Source of the DNA: an uncultured Prevotellaceae bacterium | GTDB lineage: Bacteria; Bacteroidota; Bacteroidia; Bacteroidales; Bacteroidaceae | Assembly: GCA_902767775.1 (NCBI GenBank) | Contig: CACXIP010000005.1 | Location: 206,563 to 270,562 of the forward strand | DNA length: 64,000 nucleotides | Direction of reading: 5' to 3' | Shown: positions 8,975-17,345 of the stretch, piece by piece | How positions within the stretch are numbered: position 1 is the first letter of the stretch | How the letters are laid out: each line of letters opens with the position of its first letter | The notes under the pieces: generated by a model | Database searches by the model: none | Told to the model about the DNA's origin: nothing | The model's input: the letters and a program-made list of their open reading frames with translations, nothing else | Position numbers and translations under genes: made by a program

Positions 8975-9071
8975 GGAGTTTAGGAGTTTAGGAGTTTAGG
9001 AGTTTAGACGATACTCCTACAAGAATGGCGGTGCAGCGTTGTAGAGACAGCCATATATGGCGTCTCTCCGC
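8975..9071. repeat. GGAGTTTA array plus hairpin element, copy 2
   Basis: Four GGAGTTTA units (8975-9007) run straight into a copy of the hairpin element (9011-9071), with one changed base pair position in the stem region (GAGACAGCC instead of GAGACGACC). The array and element order is the same as at 7109-7207. Confidence 0.8.
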
Positions 9072-9124
9072 TAAATATATGGTTGCATGGAACTCATGCC
9101 ACAAAAGGAAAAACAGTAAAGGCC

Positions 9125-9181
9125 CCAAACACCTAAACAACCAAACGACCAAACGACTAAACAACCAAACAACCAAACAAC
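9125..9181. repeat. Period-8 CCAAACAA-type array touching a start codon
   Basis: Units of ACCAAACA/ACCAAACG/ACTAAACA run right up to the ATG of the next gene at 9182, so the array occupies its whole leader and there is no room for a purine-rich ribosome site. Confidence 0.8.
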
Positions 9182-9760
9182 ATGAAAAAAATAAAAATCA
9201 TTTTTGGAATTCTTGTCCTTGTAATGCTGATTTTTGGAGTCAGATACTGCTCCGGACAAACTTCAGTCGAAAAGTTGAAGGAAGGCGACATCATCTTTCA
9301 TACGTCAAAGTCTGAGCAGTCGCCATTGATACAATATGCCACGACGTCGGTATTGAGTCATTGCGGCATCATCATCGAAAAGGCTGATGGCCTGTATGTG
9401 CTGGAAGCTACCGGCAAACTGAAACTGACTCCCCTACAGGAGTTCATCAACCGAGGCAAAGGCAAGCAATGGTGGGCAAAGCGGGTCATCGACAAACCTA
9501 TCAAAGTAAGCTACAAGGGTTTGCTCGGACGCCCCTATGACACCTCATTTAAGCCAGACAACGACAGGTATTATTGTTCGGAACTGATTTACCACATCTA
9601 CAAGAGCCAGTTTAATGTTGAACTATGCAAATACAGGAAGGTTTCTGACTATCACATCACCGGAATGAAGAAAAAGCTCAAACAGCGAGGCATCAACCTT
9701 GACCAAAAGGTGGTGGCCCCCATAGACATCTACAATTCAAAAAAAACGCATAACATTTGA
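9182..9760 (+). CDS. YiiX/YebB-like NlpC/P60 cysteine hydrolase
   Basis: 192 residues. An N-terminal hydrophobic segment (about 5-20) works as signal or anchor. The permuted papain-like core has GDIIFH near 35-40, the catalytic His60 in LSHCGI and Cys132 in RYYCSEL. Relatives cleave amide bonds in peptidoglycan or lipids; the substrate here is unknown. It ends 1 base before the next ORF and is probably transcribed with the membrane protein that follows. Confidence 0.85.
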   Translation: MKKIKIIFGILVLVMLIFGVRYCSGQTSVEKLKEGDIIFHTSKSEQSPLIQYATTSVLSHCGIIIEKADGLYVLEATGKLKLTPLQEFINRGKGKQWWAKRVIDKPIKVSYKGLLGRPYDTSFKPDNDRYYCSELIYHIYKSQFNVELCKYRKVSDYHITGMKKKLKQRGINLDQKVVAPIDIYNSKKTHNI

Positions 9761-9761
9761 T

Positions 9762-10655
9762 ATGGATTATCTGATTATTCTCAATTTCCTCACCGCCATT
9801 GTGGCACTTGTCGTGCTTTGCAGAAAACGACATTTTTTGTTTGCCTTGGTAGCGCTCTTTTGCACCATCCTCTATGGATATGGCATATGGAACGCAGGCA
9901 TCCATATTGACGACGAGCTATGCCAAATGCTTCATGACCAAGAAACATACGGACGGGAAAAGGCATATCCTGCAGCCTTGGGTGGATGGACGGCACTCAT
10001 GCTGTCGAACGTGTGCCTGGCTATCTATCCTTGGCTGAAACGGTGGGCAGTGGTATTATGGATGCTGTTGATTGCGGGTATCGGAACGGCAGTCAGCATA
10101 TTCTCATCATTGAGTATTATAGAGGGTCTGTTTGCCATGTGCTGCGCTATCATGTGCGAAATGACAATAATGACAGGTCTGACTTATCTAGAATTCACCG
10201 TCTTGGAGAATATATATCTTCATTCTCTTCTTCCAACGGTTTTCGCCCTGCCAGCACTTTGTGTCAGTGTCCGTTCGTTGAGAAGAGGGCATCAACACAG
10301 TTACCTGTCTCTACTCCTCTCCGGAACTTGGTTTGTACTGAATCTGTTGATGACGGTTGTTATATGGCAGCATTACATCCACCTCCCTTTGGAAGGGGCA
10401 GGCAGTTTGTGTGTAGGAGAACTAAAAGCCATGTCGGGAAACACCTGGTCGGGCTACGTCACCGTCAACATTTTAATATTCGTCATAGCCTTTTTGATAG
10501 ACATTATCATCAGTTGGCTGCTATACCGTTATGCAAAAACTTCTATTCAACGTCAAAAAAACAATAATGAAAATGAAGAAAAAGACAAAGGGCATCATCA
10601 TCGCCATCGCTGCCATCCTCATCTGGAACCACCTTCCTTACCGCTACAACAATGA
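9762..10655 (+). CDS. Multipass membrane protein, unknown function
   Basis: 297 residues with roughly seven or eight hydrophobic segments up to about residue 265, then a soluble, His/Glu-rich tail. The tail overlaps the start of the next gene by 89 bases in another frame. I do not recognise the family. Its position between two cell-wall hydrolase genes makes an accessory or protective (immunity-like) role possible, but this is only inference from context. Confidence 0.7.
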   Translation: MDYLIILNFLTAIVALVVLCRKRHFLFALVALFCTILYGYGIWNAGIHIDDELCQMLHDQETYGREKAYPAALGGWTALMLSNVCLAIYPWLKRWAVVLWMLLIAGIGTAVSIFSSLSIIEGLFAMCCAIMCEMTIMTGLTYLEFTVLENIYLHSLLPTVFALPALCVSVRSLRRGHQHSYLSLLLSGTWFVLNLLMTVVIWQHYIHLPLEGAGSLCVGELKAMSGNTWSGYVTVNILIFVIAFLIDIIISWLLYRYAKTSIQRQKNNNENEEKDKGHHHRHRCHPHLEPPSLPLQQ

Positions 10656-11094
10656 GAAGACGGCAGCCTATGTGAAAAGCCATTCGGTTTTCACATCACG
10701 CTCCATGTGTGCCTGGTATGTGATAAAATCGATGTGGCACGGAGGATGTCCCATTGGACTCATTCCAGCTTATGCATACGCAAAGACCTTGCCACAGATG
10801 GGATTTGAAGAAATCCCTTCAGAAGGATACGTTCCCATCAAAGGCGACATCTCTGTTCTGCCTCAGAACAAGAAAAGCAGTTTCGGCCATATCGCCATTT
10901 ACGATGGGCAGCAATGGGTGTCGGACTTCAAGCAGAAAGGCCTATTTCCCAATTCCACCTATGAGAAAAATGGACACGAAAGGATATTTCGCGCCAGCGA
11001 TGGTTGGCATTGGAAACATGTATGGACATCCCCAACAGATTGGTATGGGTGGATAGAATCGCTTGTATTAGGATTCGATAAGATAAAATTCTGA
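10567..11094 (+). CDS. CHAP-like cysteine amidase, membrane-anchored
   Basis: 175 residues from the ATG at 10567, inside the end of the previous gene. One hydrophobic segment lies at about 9-20. Cys48 in SRSMCAWYV and His108 in FGHIAIYDG have the order and surroundings of a CHAP or NlpC/P60 catalytic pair, with a GDISVL strand between them. The likely role is peptidoglycan amidase or endopeptidase. The C-terminus is Trp-rich, which may help wall binding. Domain assignment is by motif only. Confidence 0.65.
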   Translation: MKMKKKTKGIIIAIAAILIWNHLPYRYNNEKTAAYVKSHSVFTSRSMCAWYVIKSMWHGGCPIGLIPAYAYAKTLPQMGFEEIPSEGYVPIKGDISVLPQNKKSSFGHIAIYDGQQWVSDFKQKGLFPNSTYEKNGHERIFRASDGWHWKHVWTSPTDWYGWIESLVLGFDKIKF

Positions 11095-11249
11095 TAGGTT
11101 ATTAATCTGAAAACGAACCAATTCATACAGAAAAGGCCGTATTTCGTACAACAGACAGGTTCTGCTGGTTACCTCAGAGCGGAAAGTGGTATTATGTATT
11201 AGAAAACATTGTTCAACCATTTAAATGATTCAAAAAAAACCGAGAAATT

Positions 11250-11885
11250 ATGATTCTGTTTTATATCTGCATACTTGTCGTTGTCTATTGCGCTCTCATT
11301 TTCAACAAGGAGTGGCGTTCACGTGCCAACAGCTTTCTCTTATGGTTTTTTATTCCATTTGGATTGTTGTTTGTTGTCCGCAGAATGGGATACATCAAGG
11401 CCTCAATCCTCTCAATCTTCTCACCTCCTGCCATGTTTATCGTTATTATTGGGGGTCTAAGCTATCTCATTGATGGTCATTCAGAGGGTGTCCCGGCTTC
11501 TATTCCTTACCACACGGCGGCAGATTTGAGAAGAATCACAGGTGTTGACTTCCCAGATGTGACTCCGGTCGACTCCGCCTATTATGAAGACTTCAACCGA
11601 AGTGAAATCTCAATCAAGTTCGTTCCACGCCGGCCTCTTTCAAAAGCATTCTACAGCAAGCTGCGTCATGCTTGTGTTGCCGACCCGTGTTGCTGGGAAA
11701 AGGAAGAGAGTGGTTATCGCTATTATATTCTTCCTGAACAACCTATTGACAGGCCCAATGGCACCCATATCCGCCAAGTAGAGGTGAATGGCGAAATGGA
11801 GAATGATTGGCAAGGAGATTTCATAGAGGTCTTCGTTCCCTTCAAAGGCGACACCATCTATGTGAAAGATGGATGGGCAAGGTAA
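11250..11885 (+). CDS. Hypothetical membrane protein
   Basis: 211 residues with three hydrophobic helices in the first 75 residues, followed by a soluble domain of about 135 residues. I know of no matching family. It could be an inhibitor of one of the adjacent wall enzymes, but there is no sequence evidence for that. Confidence 0.65.
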   Translation: MILFYICILVVVYCALIFNKEWRSRANSFLLWFFIPFGLLFVVRRMGYIKASILSIFSPPAMFIVIIGGLSYLIDGHSEGVPASIPYHTAADLRRITGVDFPDVTPVDSAYYEDFNRSEISIKFVPRRPLSKAFYSKLRHACVADPCCWEKEESGYRYYILPEQPIDRPNGTHIRQVEVNGEMENDWQGDFIEVFVPFKGDTIYVKDGWAR

Positions 11886-11925
11886 TTTGAGTATTATTTA
11901 TCAAATCATATCAAAATAAAAAATT

Positions 11926-12348
11926 ATGAATTACACATTTTCAGATTTACTTTATGGTGCCAAAACAATAGCAAAGAGTGTCTTCGGCCAGCAAAGCGAG
12001 TATCATATCCAGTTCAACCACGAGGATGACGGATTATGGTATGTCGATTTTCCCAACTGGCCCTTCGACCACCACAACCTGTTGATGGTGGAAGGCGCAG
12101 ACGAATTGTGCGCCTTTTTGTCGGACGACAACATCATCACTCGTGTTGACGTGATTCCTGCCGATGAGGAAGAAGACCACCCTGGTTATGCGAAGCTGAT
12201 TCAGCTGGAGCATTCCCTGACAGGCGGAAGCACCTATCAGGTGACAGGCTTGGAAGGCTTTGACAGGGATATCTGGCTTTGTCCCGTCACTCTTTTTGTC
12301 CTCGGACAATACCCCAGATATATGTATATAAAGAAGTCAGACGTGTAA
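11926..12348 (+). CDS. Hypothetical acidic protein
   Basis: 140 residues, acidic, no signal peptide or membrane segment. The WYVDFPNWPF and MVEGADELCAFL segments look well conserved in character, but I cannot name the family. Small acidic soluble proteins often act as immunity proteins in toxin clusters, and that is a hypothesis here. Confidence 0.65.
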   Translation: MNYTFSDLLYGAKTIAKSVFGQQSEYHIQFNHEDDGLWYVDFPNWPFDHHNLLMVEGADELCAFLSDDNIITRVDVIPADEEEDHPGYAKLIQLEHSLTGGSTYQVTGLEGFDRDIWLCPVTLFVLGQYPRYMYIKKSDV

Positions 12349-12519
12349 AACCGTGGTTGAATCTAAAAAAACAGATGCAGACTGTTTACAAAATCTGACT
12401 TTTGGTATTATATTAGGGAAAACAGAACCTCTGAGATGAAGATTAGTAGATATGTGATGTAGTTTAAAGGAAACCCATATATAATCATTACAAACATATA
12501 TAAATATCGTCTTTATAGT

Positions 12520-13065
12520 ATGATTATCATCAAGCACAAAAGAACTAAGCCTGAGAGTATTCTCAAGGAATATCCCGATGCCGAGATATTCGACGTGACC
12601 AGCAAGGGGGAGTATAAAAGACTCTCTCCGTTCTATCCTCACGGTGGAATACCCATTCCATTTTCCGGCTCAGTGACCTCAGCCAGCGTGGAAGGCATCT
12701 GGCAGGGTCTCAAGGTCTTCGCCAACGAAGGGATTGACTTCAGCTGCTTCACCAACCGCACGATGAAAAATCTTAAACGAACTGCAAGAGTTCATGGTCG
12801 TACCATTGGTCATCAGAAAGGATTGGGCTCCAAGCAACTCCTTGAATACATTGAGGCAAGAAAGCAAATCTATGTCCCATCCTATTACTGGATGCTTGAG
12901 CACAAATGCCAAAAGGAAATCCAATATTTCATCGACCTCCTCAAGGCAGGAAAAACCATCGTCTTCCTCGACTACGACACCAACGGCGATATAGAGGACT
13001 ATACCAAGCCCCTTTCCCACGCTTCGTTAATTAAGCGGTATATTGAATCTCAGATTCAAAGTTGA
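12520..13065 (+). CDS. Conserved hypothetical protein (possibly DUF6939)
   Basis: 181 residues, soluble. Recognisable blocks are HGGIPIPFS, VEGIWQGLKVF and FLDYDTNGDIED. I associate them with a conserved family of unknown function (DUF6939) but could not check this. The base composition is host-like, in contrast to the AT-rich genes that begin just downstream. Confidence 0.7.
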   Translation: MIIIKHKRTKPESILKEYPDAEIFDVTSKGEYKRLSPFYPHGGIPIPFSGSVTSASVEGIWQGLKVFANEGIDFSCFTNRTMKNLKRTARVHGRTIGHQKGLGSKQLLEYIEARKQIYVPSYYWMLEHKCQKEIQYFIDLLKAGKTIVFLDYDTNGDIEDYTKPLSHASLIKRYIESQIQS

Positions 13066-13210
13066 AGGTGGTTATAGAAGTTAAGTACTTGAATGTTGAA
13101 CTTGAATGATTAATGAAAATTTTGTGGCAATGATATGTTGAAAGAAAAAACACGAATTCCCATGAATCGCTCATGAATTTTATCATCTATTTTCACATAA
13201 AACCACAATT

Positions 13211-13399
13211 ATGACGACAATTCTTTATTCATTTATTGCAATAACAATTGCAATTCTCCTTGGCATAATTCTGTTTGCTGACAAAATTGAAAAGTCTCAT
13301 AAAGAAATGTGTGAACAATGGAGAAAAGAACAAATCGAGGCTGGTATGCCAGAAAAATTTGTGGATCTAGAATTATTGAGTAATCATTTTATTTTATGA
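13211..13399 (+). CDS. Small single-span membrane protein
   Basis: 62 residues with one N-terminal membrane helix (about 4-23) and a charged tail. Its stop overlaps the next start in ATGA, so the pair is translationally coupled. Size and topology resemble small phage lysis-associated proteins, but no family is recognisable. Confidence 0.6.
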   Translation: MTTILYSFIAITIAILLGIILFADKIEKSHKEMCEQWRKEQIEAGMPEKFVDLELLSNHFIL

Positions 13400-13761
13400 T
13401 TGGGTCAATCTTTTCTTTTGTAGCCAAAGCGCTAACTAAAATCGCCAAGGTGACACACCTGACATACAATGAGATAAACATCATCGTGTATTATCTCATT
13501 ATTCCTATGTCATGGTGTGTCATGCTTGACATCATCATTCATATTCCTATCTTTACTTCTTTGTGGAGCATTCTGTGGATATACATATTTTGGACAAAAC
13601 GGAAGTTCTTCAGCCAATGGTGTGATGTAGTATTTAGTTTGTCGCAAGAATTCCTTTTTTCTTTTAAGAAAATAGGATGGGATTATTTCAAAGCATCAGT
13701 TATTATTTGCGTATTGATTCCAATAATTTTCTATGCAATACTTATCATGATGCTGATATAA
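13396..13761 (+). CDS. Small multipass membrane protein
   Basis: 121 residues with three to four hydrophobic helices. It is coupled by a 4-base overlap to the gene before. Its composition is AT-rich. A holin-like or immunity-like role is possible from size and context only. Confidence 0.6.
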   Translation: MIGSIFSFVAKALTKIAKVTHLTYNEINIIVYYLIIPMSWCVMLDIIIHIPIFTSLWSILWIYIFWTKRKFFSQWCDVVFSLSQEFLFSFKKIGWDYFKASVIICVLIPIIFYAILIMMLI

Positions 13762-13810
13762 AAGAAAGAGAAAAGAAAAAGCAACAAGAAAGAAAAGAGA
13801 AAGATAATTT

Positions 13811-13852
13811 GTGTCATATTTAATTCAAAAATATCAATCTATTTACAACTAA
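13811..13852 (+). pseudogene. Remnant of a phage-type gene start
   Basis: Bases 13812-13831 match 15134-15153, the start of the recoded phage ORF, at 19 of 20 positions. Translated from GTG they read VSYLIQKYQ, against MSHLIQKQQ at 15133, then hit TAA after 13 codons. It lies immediately before the YkuD_2-type gene and looks like the cut-off beginning of a related gene. Confidence 0.5.
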
Positions 13853-13855
13853 TAT

Positions 13856-14452
13856 ATGAAAAAATTGCTTAAATATTTAGGAATACTATTTCTTTTGATA
13901 ATCACTATCTCTTTTCTCATTCCAAAAGGAGGACCTGACTGGTTTCACAATCGCTTGAAATATATATCCGATGAAAGTTATAATACTTATGAGATAGCAG
14001 TAGATTTTTCAAAACCATCATGTGTGGACAGACTTTATATTTATGAATTAAACTTAGAAGCAGAATTAATTTATTCAGGAGTTGTTCTTCATGGATGTGG
14101 TGGCAAAAGCACTCCCTCAAAACCAGAGTTCAGCAATGAGATAGGCAGCAATTGCTCCTCACTCGGTGAATACACCCTCGAAGGAATAGTCAAAATGAAG
14201 AACGGCATGGAAGCCATCAAACTCAAAGGATGGAGCGACACCAACTCCAATGCAGAGAAACGGGGTATATATATTCATCCAAGCATGATGGCCACTTTGC
14301 TGCCATTCAATCTGCCAGGCGTGAACTTCCCACTGACCAAAGCCAGTGAGGGTTGCTTTGCCGTAAGTTATCATACTTATGAAGCAATTAAATACTATAT
14401 GAAAAAAGATCCTAACCATAAAACAAAATTAATCGCGTATTATGAAAAATAA
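13856..14452 (+). CDS. Murein L,D-transpeptidase-like protein (YkuD_2 type)
   Basis: 198 residues with an N-terminal membrane helix or signal (about 5-22). The catalytic domain shows the YkuD_2 pattern: HGCGG near 79-83, FSNEIGSNCSSLGEY near 92-106, His141 in YIHPS and the catalytic Cys167 in SEGCFAV. The family forms or edits L,D cross-links in peptidoglycan. The gene is a mosaic: codons up to about 14095 and after about 14360 are AT-rich, while the middle has host-like composition. Its last 11 bases overlap the start of the recoded ORF at 14442, so the AT-rich 3' end was probably already joined to the phage genes before arrival. Confidence 0.8.
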   Translation: MKKLLKYLGILFLLIITISFLIPKGGPDWFHNRLKYISDESYNTYEIAVDFSKPSCVDRLYIYELNLEAELIYSGVVLHGCGGKSTPSKPEFSNEIGSNCSSLGEYTLEGIVKMKNGMEAIKLKGWSDTNSNAEKRGIYIHPSMMATLLPFNLPGVNFPLTKASEGCFAVSYHTYEAIKYYMKKDPNHKTKLIAYYEK

Positions 14453-15128
14453 ATAGAAATAGTTAATACCAAAACATGGTGCAGGAGATATACTTAAAAC
14501 TATTAGAGGAACAATTAATAAAAGTATTGGTATATTAGATATGCTTGCACCTAAATCGATTGGAGATCCGAGATCTCCAAATTAGAATCGTTATATAGAA
14601 AATAGAGGTAGCAATATTTATAAAATGCACAAAGTTGGTACTTTTTATAGTCCAGAATGTGCAGTTTATGTAAATAGATTATTAAGACATAATCCTGGAG
14701 GAAATGCGTGGTCCCATACATATACAAAACCTTATATAAATGGGTATGATGGAATAAAAGAACAACCTCGAACAGGTAGCAGATATCAAAACCATTTTTC
14801 TTATAATCTTGATGCAGCAGATAACTTAAAGAAAAAATTTAAGAAAGAAATGCTTGATCCAAATCAAGTATATGTAGTTAATATGTATTATAAAGGAAGT
14901 CCTTGGGATTATAAGTCAAGAAATGAAGGAAATTCCTATTCACAAGGAACACATACTGGAATACTTATAAATAAAGGAAGTAAATGGGTTGTTAAGCATA
15001 ATTTTCATGGAGATGTTATGGAAGATCCACTTGAAGATTTAATAGGAACTTAGAATAATATTGGAATTACATCAATATCAATACCATAGAAAAGAAAAGG
15101 GGGATTAATAAAAAATAGAATAATATAA
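14442..15128 (+). CDS. Recoded (TAG=sense) phage-like ORF A, cysteine peptidase-like
   Basis: Read with TAG as Gln (code 15) this is one 228-residue ORF from ATG at 14442 to TAA at 15126-15128. In-frame TAGs are at 14454, 14460, 14583, 15051 and 15087. Under the standard code it stops after four codons. The N-terminus reads LIPKHGAG (residues 8-15), similar to the LIQKQQ start of the next ORF. Cys73 in SPECAVYV and His171 in GTHTGIL, followed by WVVKHNFHG, resemble a CHAP/NlpC-type catalytic pair, so a virion-borne or lysis peptidoglycan hydrolase is likely. Composition is strongly AT-rich. The host cannot make the full protein without amber suppression. Confidence 0.8.
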
Positions 15129-15132
15129 AATT

Positions 15133-16818
15133 ATGTCACATTTAATTCAAAAACAACAACAAAATAAAAAAGGTTCAGGAGTAATAAGACGTCAATATAT
15201 TAGTCCTGAACAAGCTGCTGAATTTGATAGATAGCGTTATTCATATACTAAAGCACCGTCTGATAATACTCGTGTCGTATCACCAAGAGTACAAGTTGCT
15301 CCAGCAAATACTCCAGAAAAAGTTAGTAAAAGATATACTGCGATTCAAACAAATAAAGCTTTTAAAACAGCAGCACAAATAGATAAAGAAAGAAAAACAG
15401 AACAACAATACGATTAGGCAGCACAACAAACTTCTAGGTCTAATCCAAAATCATGGGTGCGTGATTGGTCAAAAGTACCACTTGTAGGAATCCCGGCTAC
15501 AATTGCAGAAGCACTTTACGCAGGAGGTAACTATCTAGCAGGAAATACAGGTGCAGCAAAATATTGGTGGCAACAAGCTAATCAAGATGCTACTGGACAT
15601 ACAATAGCACTTGGAGCAATTCCTGCACATACTAATCCTTATACAGCAGCATTATATGATGGGGTATTAGCTGGAGCTATAACAAAAGAATTAGATAATA
15701 AATATAATTTTGTATAGCATCCTTTTAATTTTATGAAAAATGTTCCAAATAATGAAAAAATATTATATGGAATGGCATTACTACCATCTATTATAAATAG
15801 TGATAAAGTTTTATTTAAAGGAAGACCAGGAAAGCCTATTTTAGAAAGAGATTTACCTGAATTAGAAGAAATGGTCCGAAATGGAGAATACATTGAAAGA
15901 ATTAATCCTTACAATGGACAATCAGTTAAAATTTATAAACCAAGTGGAGGAAAATAGATAGTACGAGAAGATGAATTATTACCAATACTTGATAAATACA
16001 CTATAAAAGAAAAATTAACTCCAGAACAAATGTTAGCTGCTGCATCTGCAGGAAAATATATTTCAAAAATACAAAAAGAATACGGTATAGATTTTACACC
16101 AGAGTGGTGGTTTTCTGATAGATTACATATTCCAAAAGGGTAGCCTGGAGCAGTTGAAGATATAGATGTTGAATTTTATAAAAGTCATATCCCAGAAATA
16201 TATGCAATAACAAAAGATGTAATGAATAAAAAACAACTTTTCCAAAATGCAGATAAATCTTGGTCAGGTCTATTTGAAGATGGATTTAGACAAATAAGTA
16301 CTCCTTAGGAATATATAGCTTCGCTTACAGATGCATTTAAAAATAGTGGGTACATATATGACGGACGTTCTTTTAATACTGGTAAATCTTTACAAGATTA
16401 TAACTCATTTGTTCGTAATGCAGATGTAGGTTATGCAACATGGTTAACAACTAATATGCAACAAGGAAGTTTATTTGCTGCAGAAAGAGCGAAAAAACAA
16501 ATGGAATCAGGAACTGGTAGGATTGCTACAAGTATAGTCGGGAAAGAACCGTTGTACAAACATCAAGTTGTTCCGCACAAATATGCACGGGAAGCACAAA
16601 ATAGTGAAAACCCAGGAGTAACCACATTTGATGCACCAGTGGAATACAGTGTTGGAAGTCCTAACATTTTATACGGAGATTGGAAAATATTAGGTAAAGA
16701 TATGCAACTTAAAGCACTTCGTGGAAATAATTTAAACTTTAGTCATCCAACAAATCCTTATAAAATGTTAACAATTCCACTTGTTTTAGGAGGAATTGCT
16801 TACGGAACTCAAGAATAA
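15133..16818 (+). CDS. Recoded (TAG=sense) phage-like ORF B, probable structural protein
   Basis: With TAG as Gln this is one 561-residue ORF from ATG at 15133 to TAA at 16816-16818. In-frame TAGs are at 15232, 15415, 15715, 15955, 16141 and 16306; there is no in-frame TGA or TAA. I followed every codon by eye. The start MSHLIQKQQ and the Gln/Asn/Lys-rich make-up suit proteins of code-15 gut phages (crAss-like or Lak), but no domain is recognised. A virion or head-associated role is a guess from size and style. Two 60-base rows that I counted had 28% and 30% GC, far below the flanks. It begins 5 bases after ORF A. Confidence 0.8.
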
Positions 16819-16853
16819 TATATATTTGTAGATAATAATTAAACAACAAAGAT

Positions 16854-17345
16854 ATGATATTAGAAATTTGGAATAATAATGAGTTAATGATTACTTCTAT
16901 TTGGAATAATTACAAAGAGAAGAAAATGGAAAAAATGCTACAGCGTAATATTGATGATCTACCTCAAAAAATTAAAGATTATAATATTGGTTTATATACA
17001 CAATTAGAATTAGAAAATGCTTACCAAACAATTAATTGGGTAGAAGCTTATGAATATTTTCCTGATCCTGATACAAGAAATATGACAGAAAATGATGTAA
17101 AATCCTTTTTTCAAAGAATCGAAGAACCATACAATTATCATTGTTCATTTGTATTAAATCATCTTGACAATATTGTAATAGGTAGTCATACTTTTGAACT
17201 ACTTCGTTTAATTTTCGATCATTTAGACACAGGATTAGGATATTGGAGTTGTGTTGTAGACAGAAGTCTTACTAAATTTTCTCCATATTCAGAAACAGCG
17301 AAAGAATTACTTAAAAAATTAGAAGATCTTCGTAGATCCAAATGA
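16854..17345 (+). CDS. Hypothetical AT-rich protein
   Basis: 163 residues without in-frame TAG, so readable in either code. It is soluble and acidic, with many Asn, Glu and aromatic residues; family unknown. Composition matches the recoded ORFs just upstream, so it probably arrived with them. Its TGA stop overlaps the ATG of the DUF1810 copy 2, which couples the two. An internal ATG at 16887 is an alternative start. Confidence 0.6.
   Translation: MILEIWNNNELMITSIWNNYKEKKMEKMLQRNIDDLPQKIKDYNIGLYTQLELENAYQTINWVEAYEYFPDPDTRNMTENDVKSFFQRIEEPYNYHCSFVLNHLDNIVIGSHTFELLRLIFDHLDTGLGYWSCVVDRSLTKFSPYSETAKELLKKLEDLRRSK

Noticed and set aside
9125-9181. CRISPR array
   Set aside because: Units are 7-9 bases with no spacers and no cas genes in the window.
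15241-15300. Frameshift within recoded ORF B
   Set aside because: A recount of this row and its neighbours showed the frame to be continuous.
14625-16818. Four separate small genes at 14625-15053, 15457-15717, 15733-15957 and 16456-16818
   Set aside because: They are pieces of two ORFs cut at TAG codons. The frame is continuous between them, and the last three share one frame.
14442-16818. TAG as pyrrolysine codon, or simple pseudogene decay
   Set aside because: Eleven scattered TAGs without any TAA, TGA or frameshift do not fit decay, and pyrrolysine is used at single catalytic sites and needs pyl genes that are not present here.
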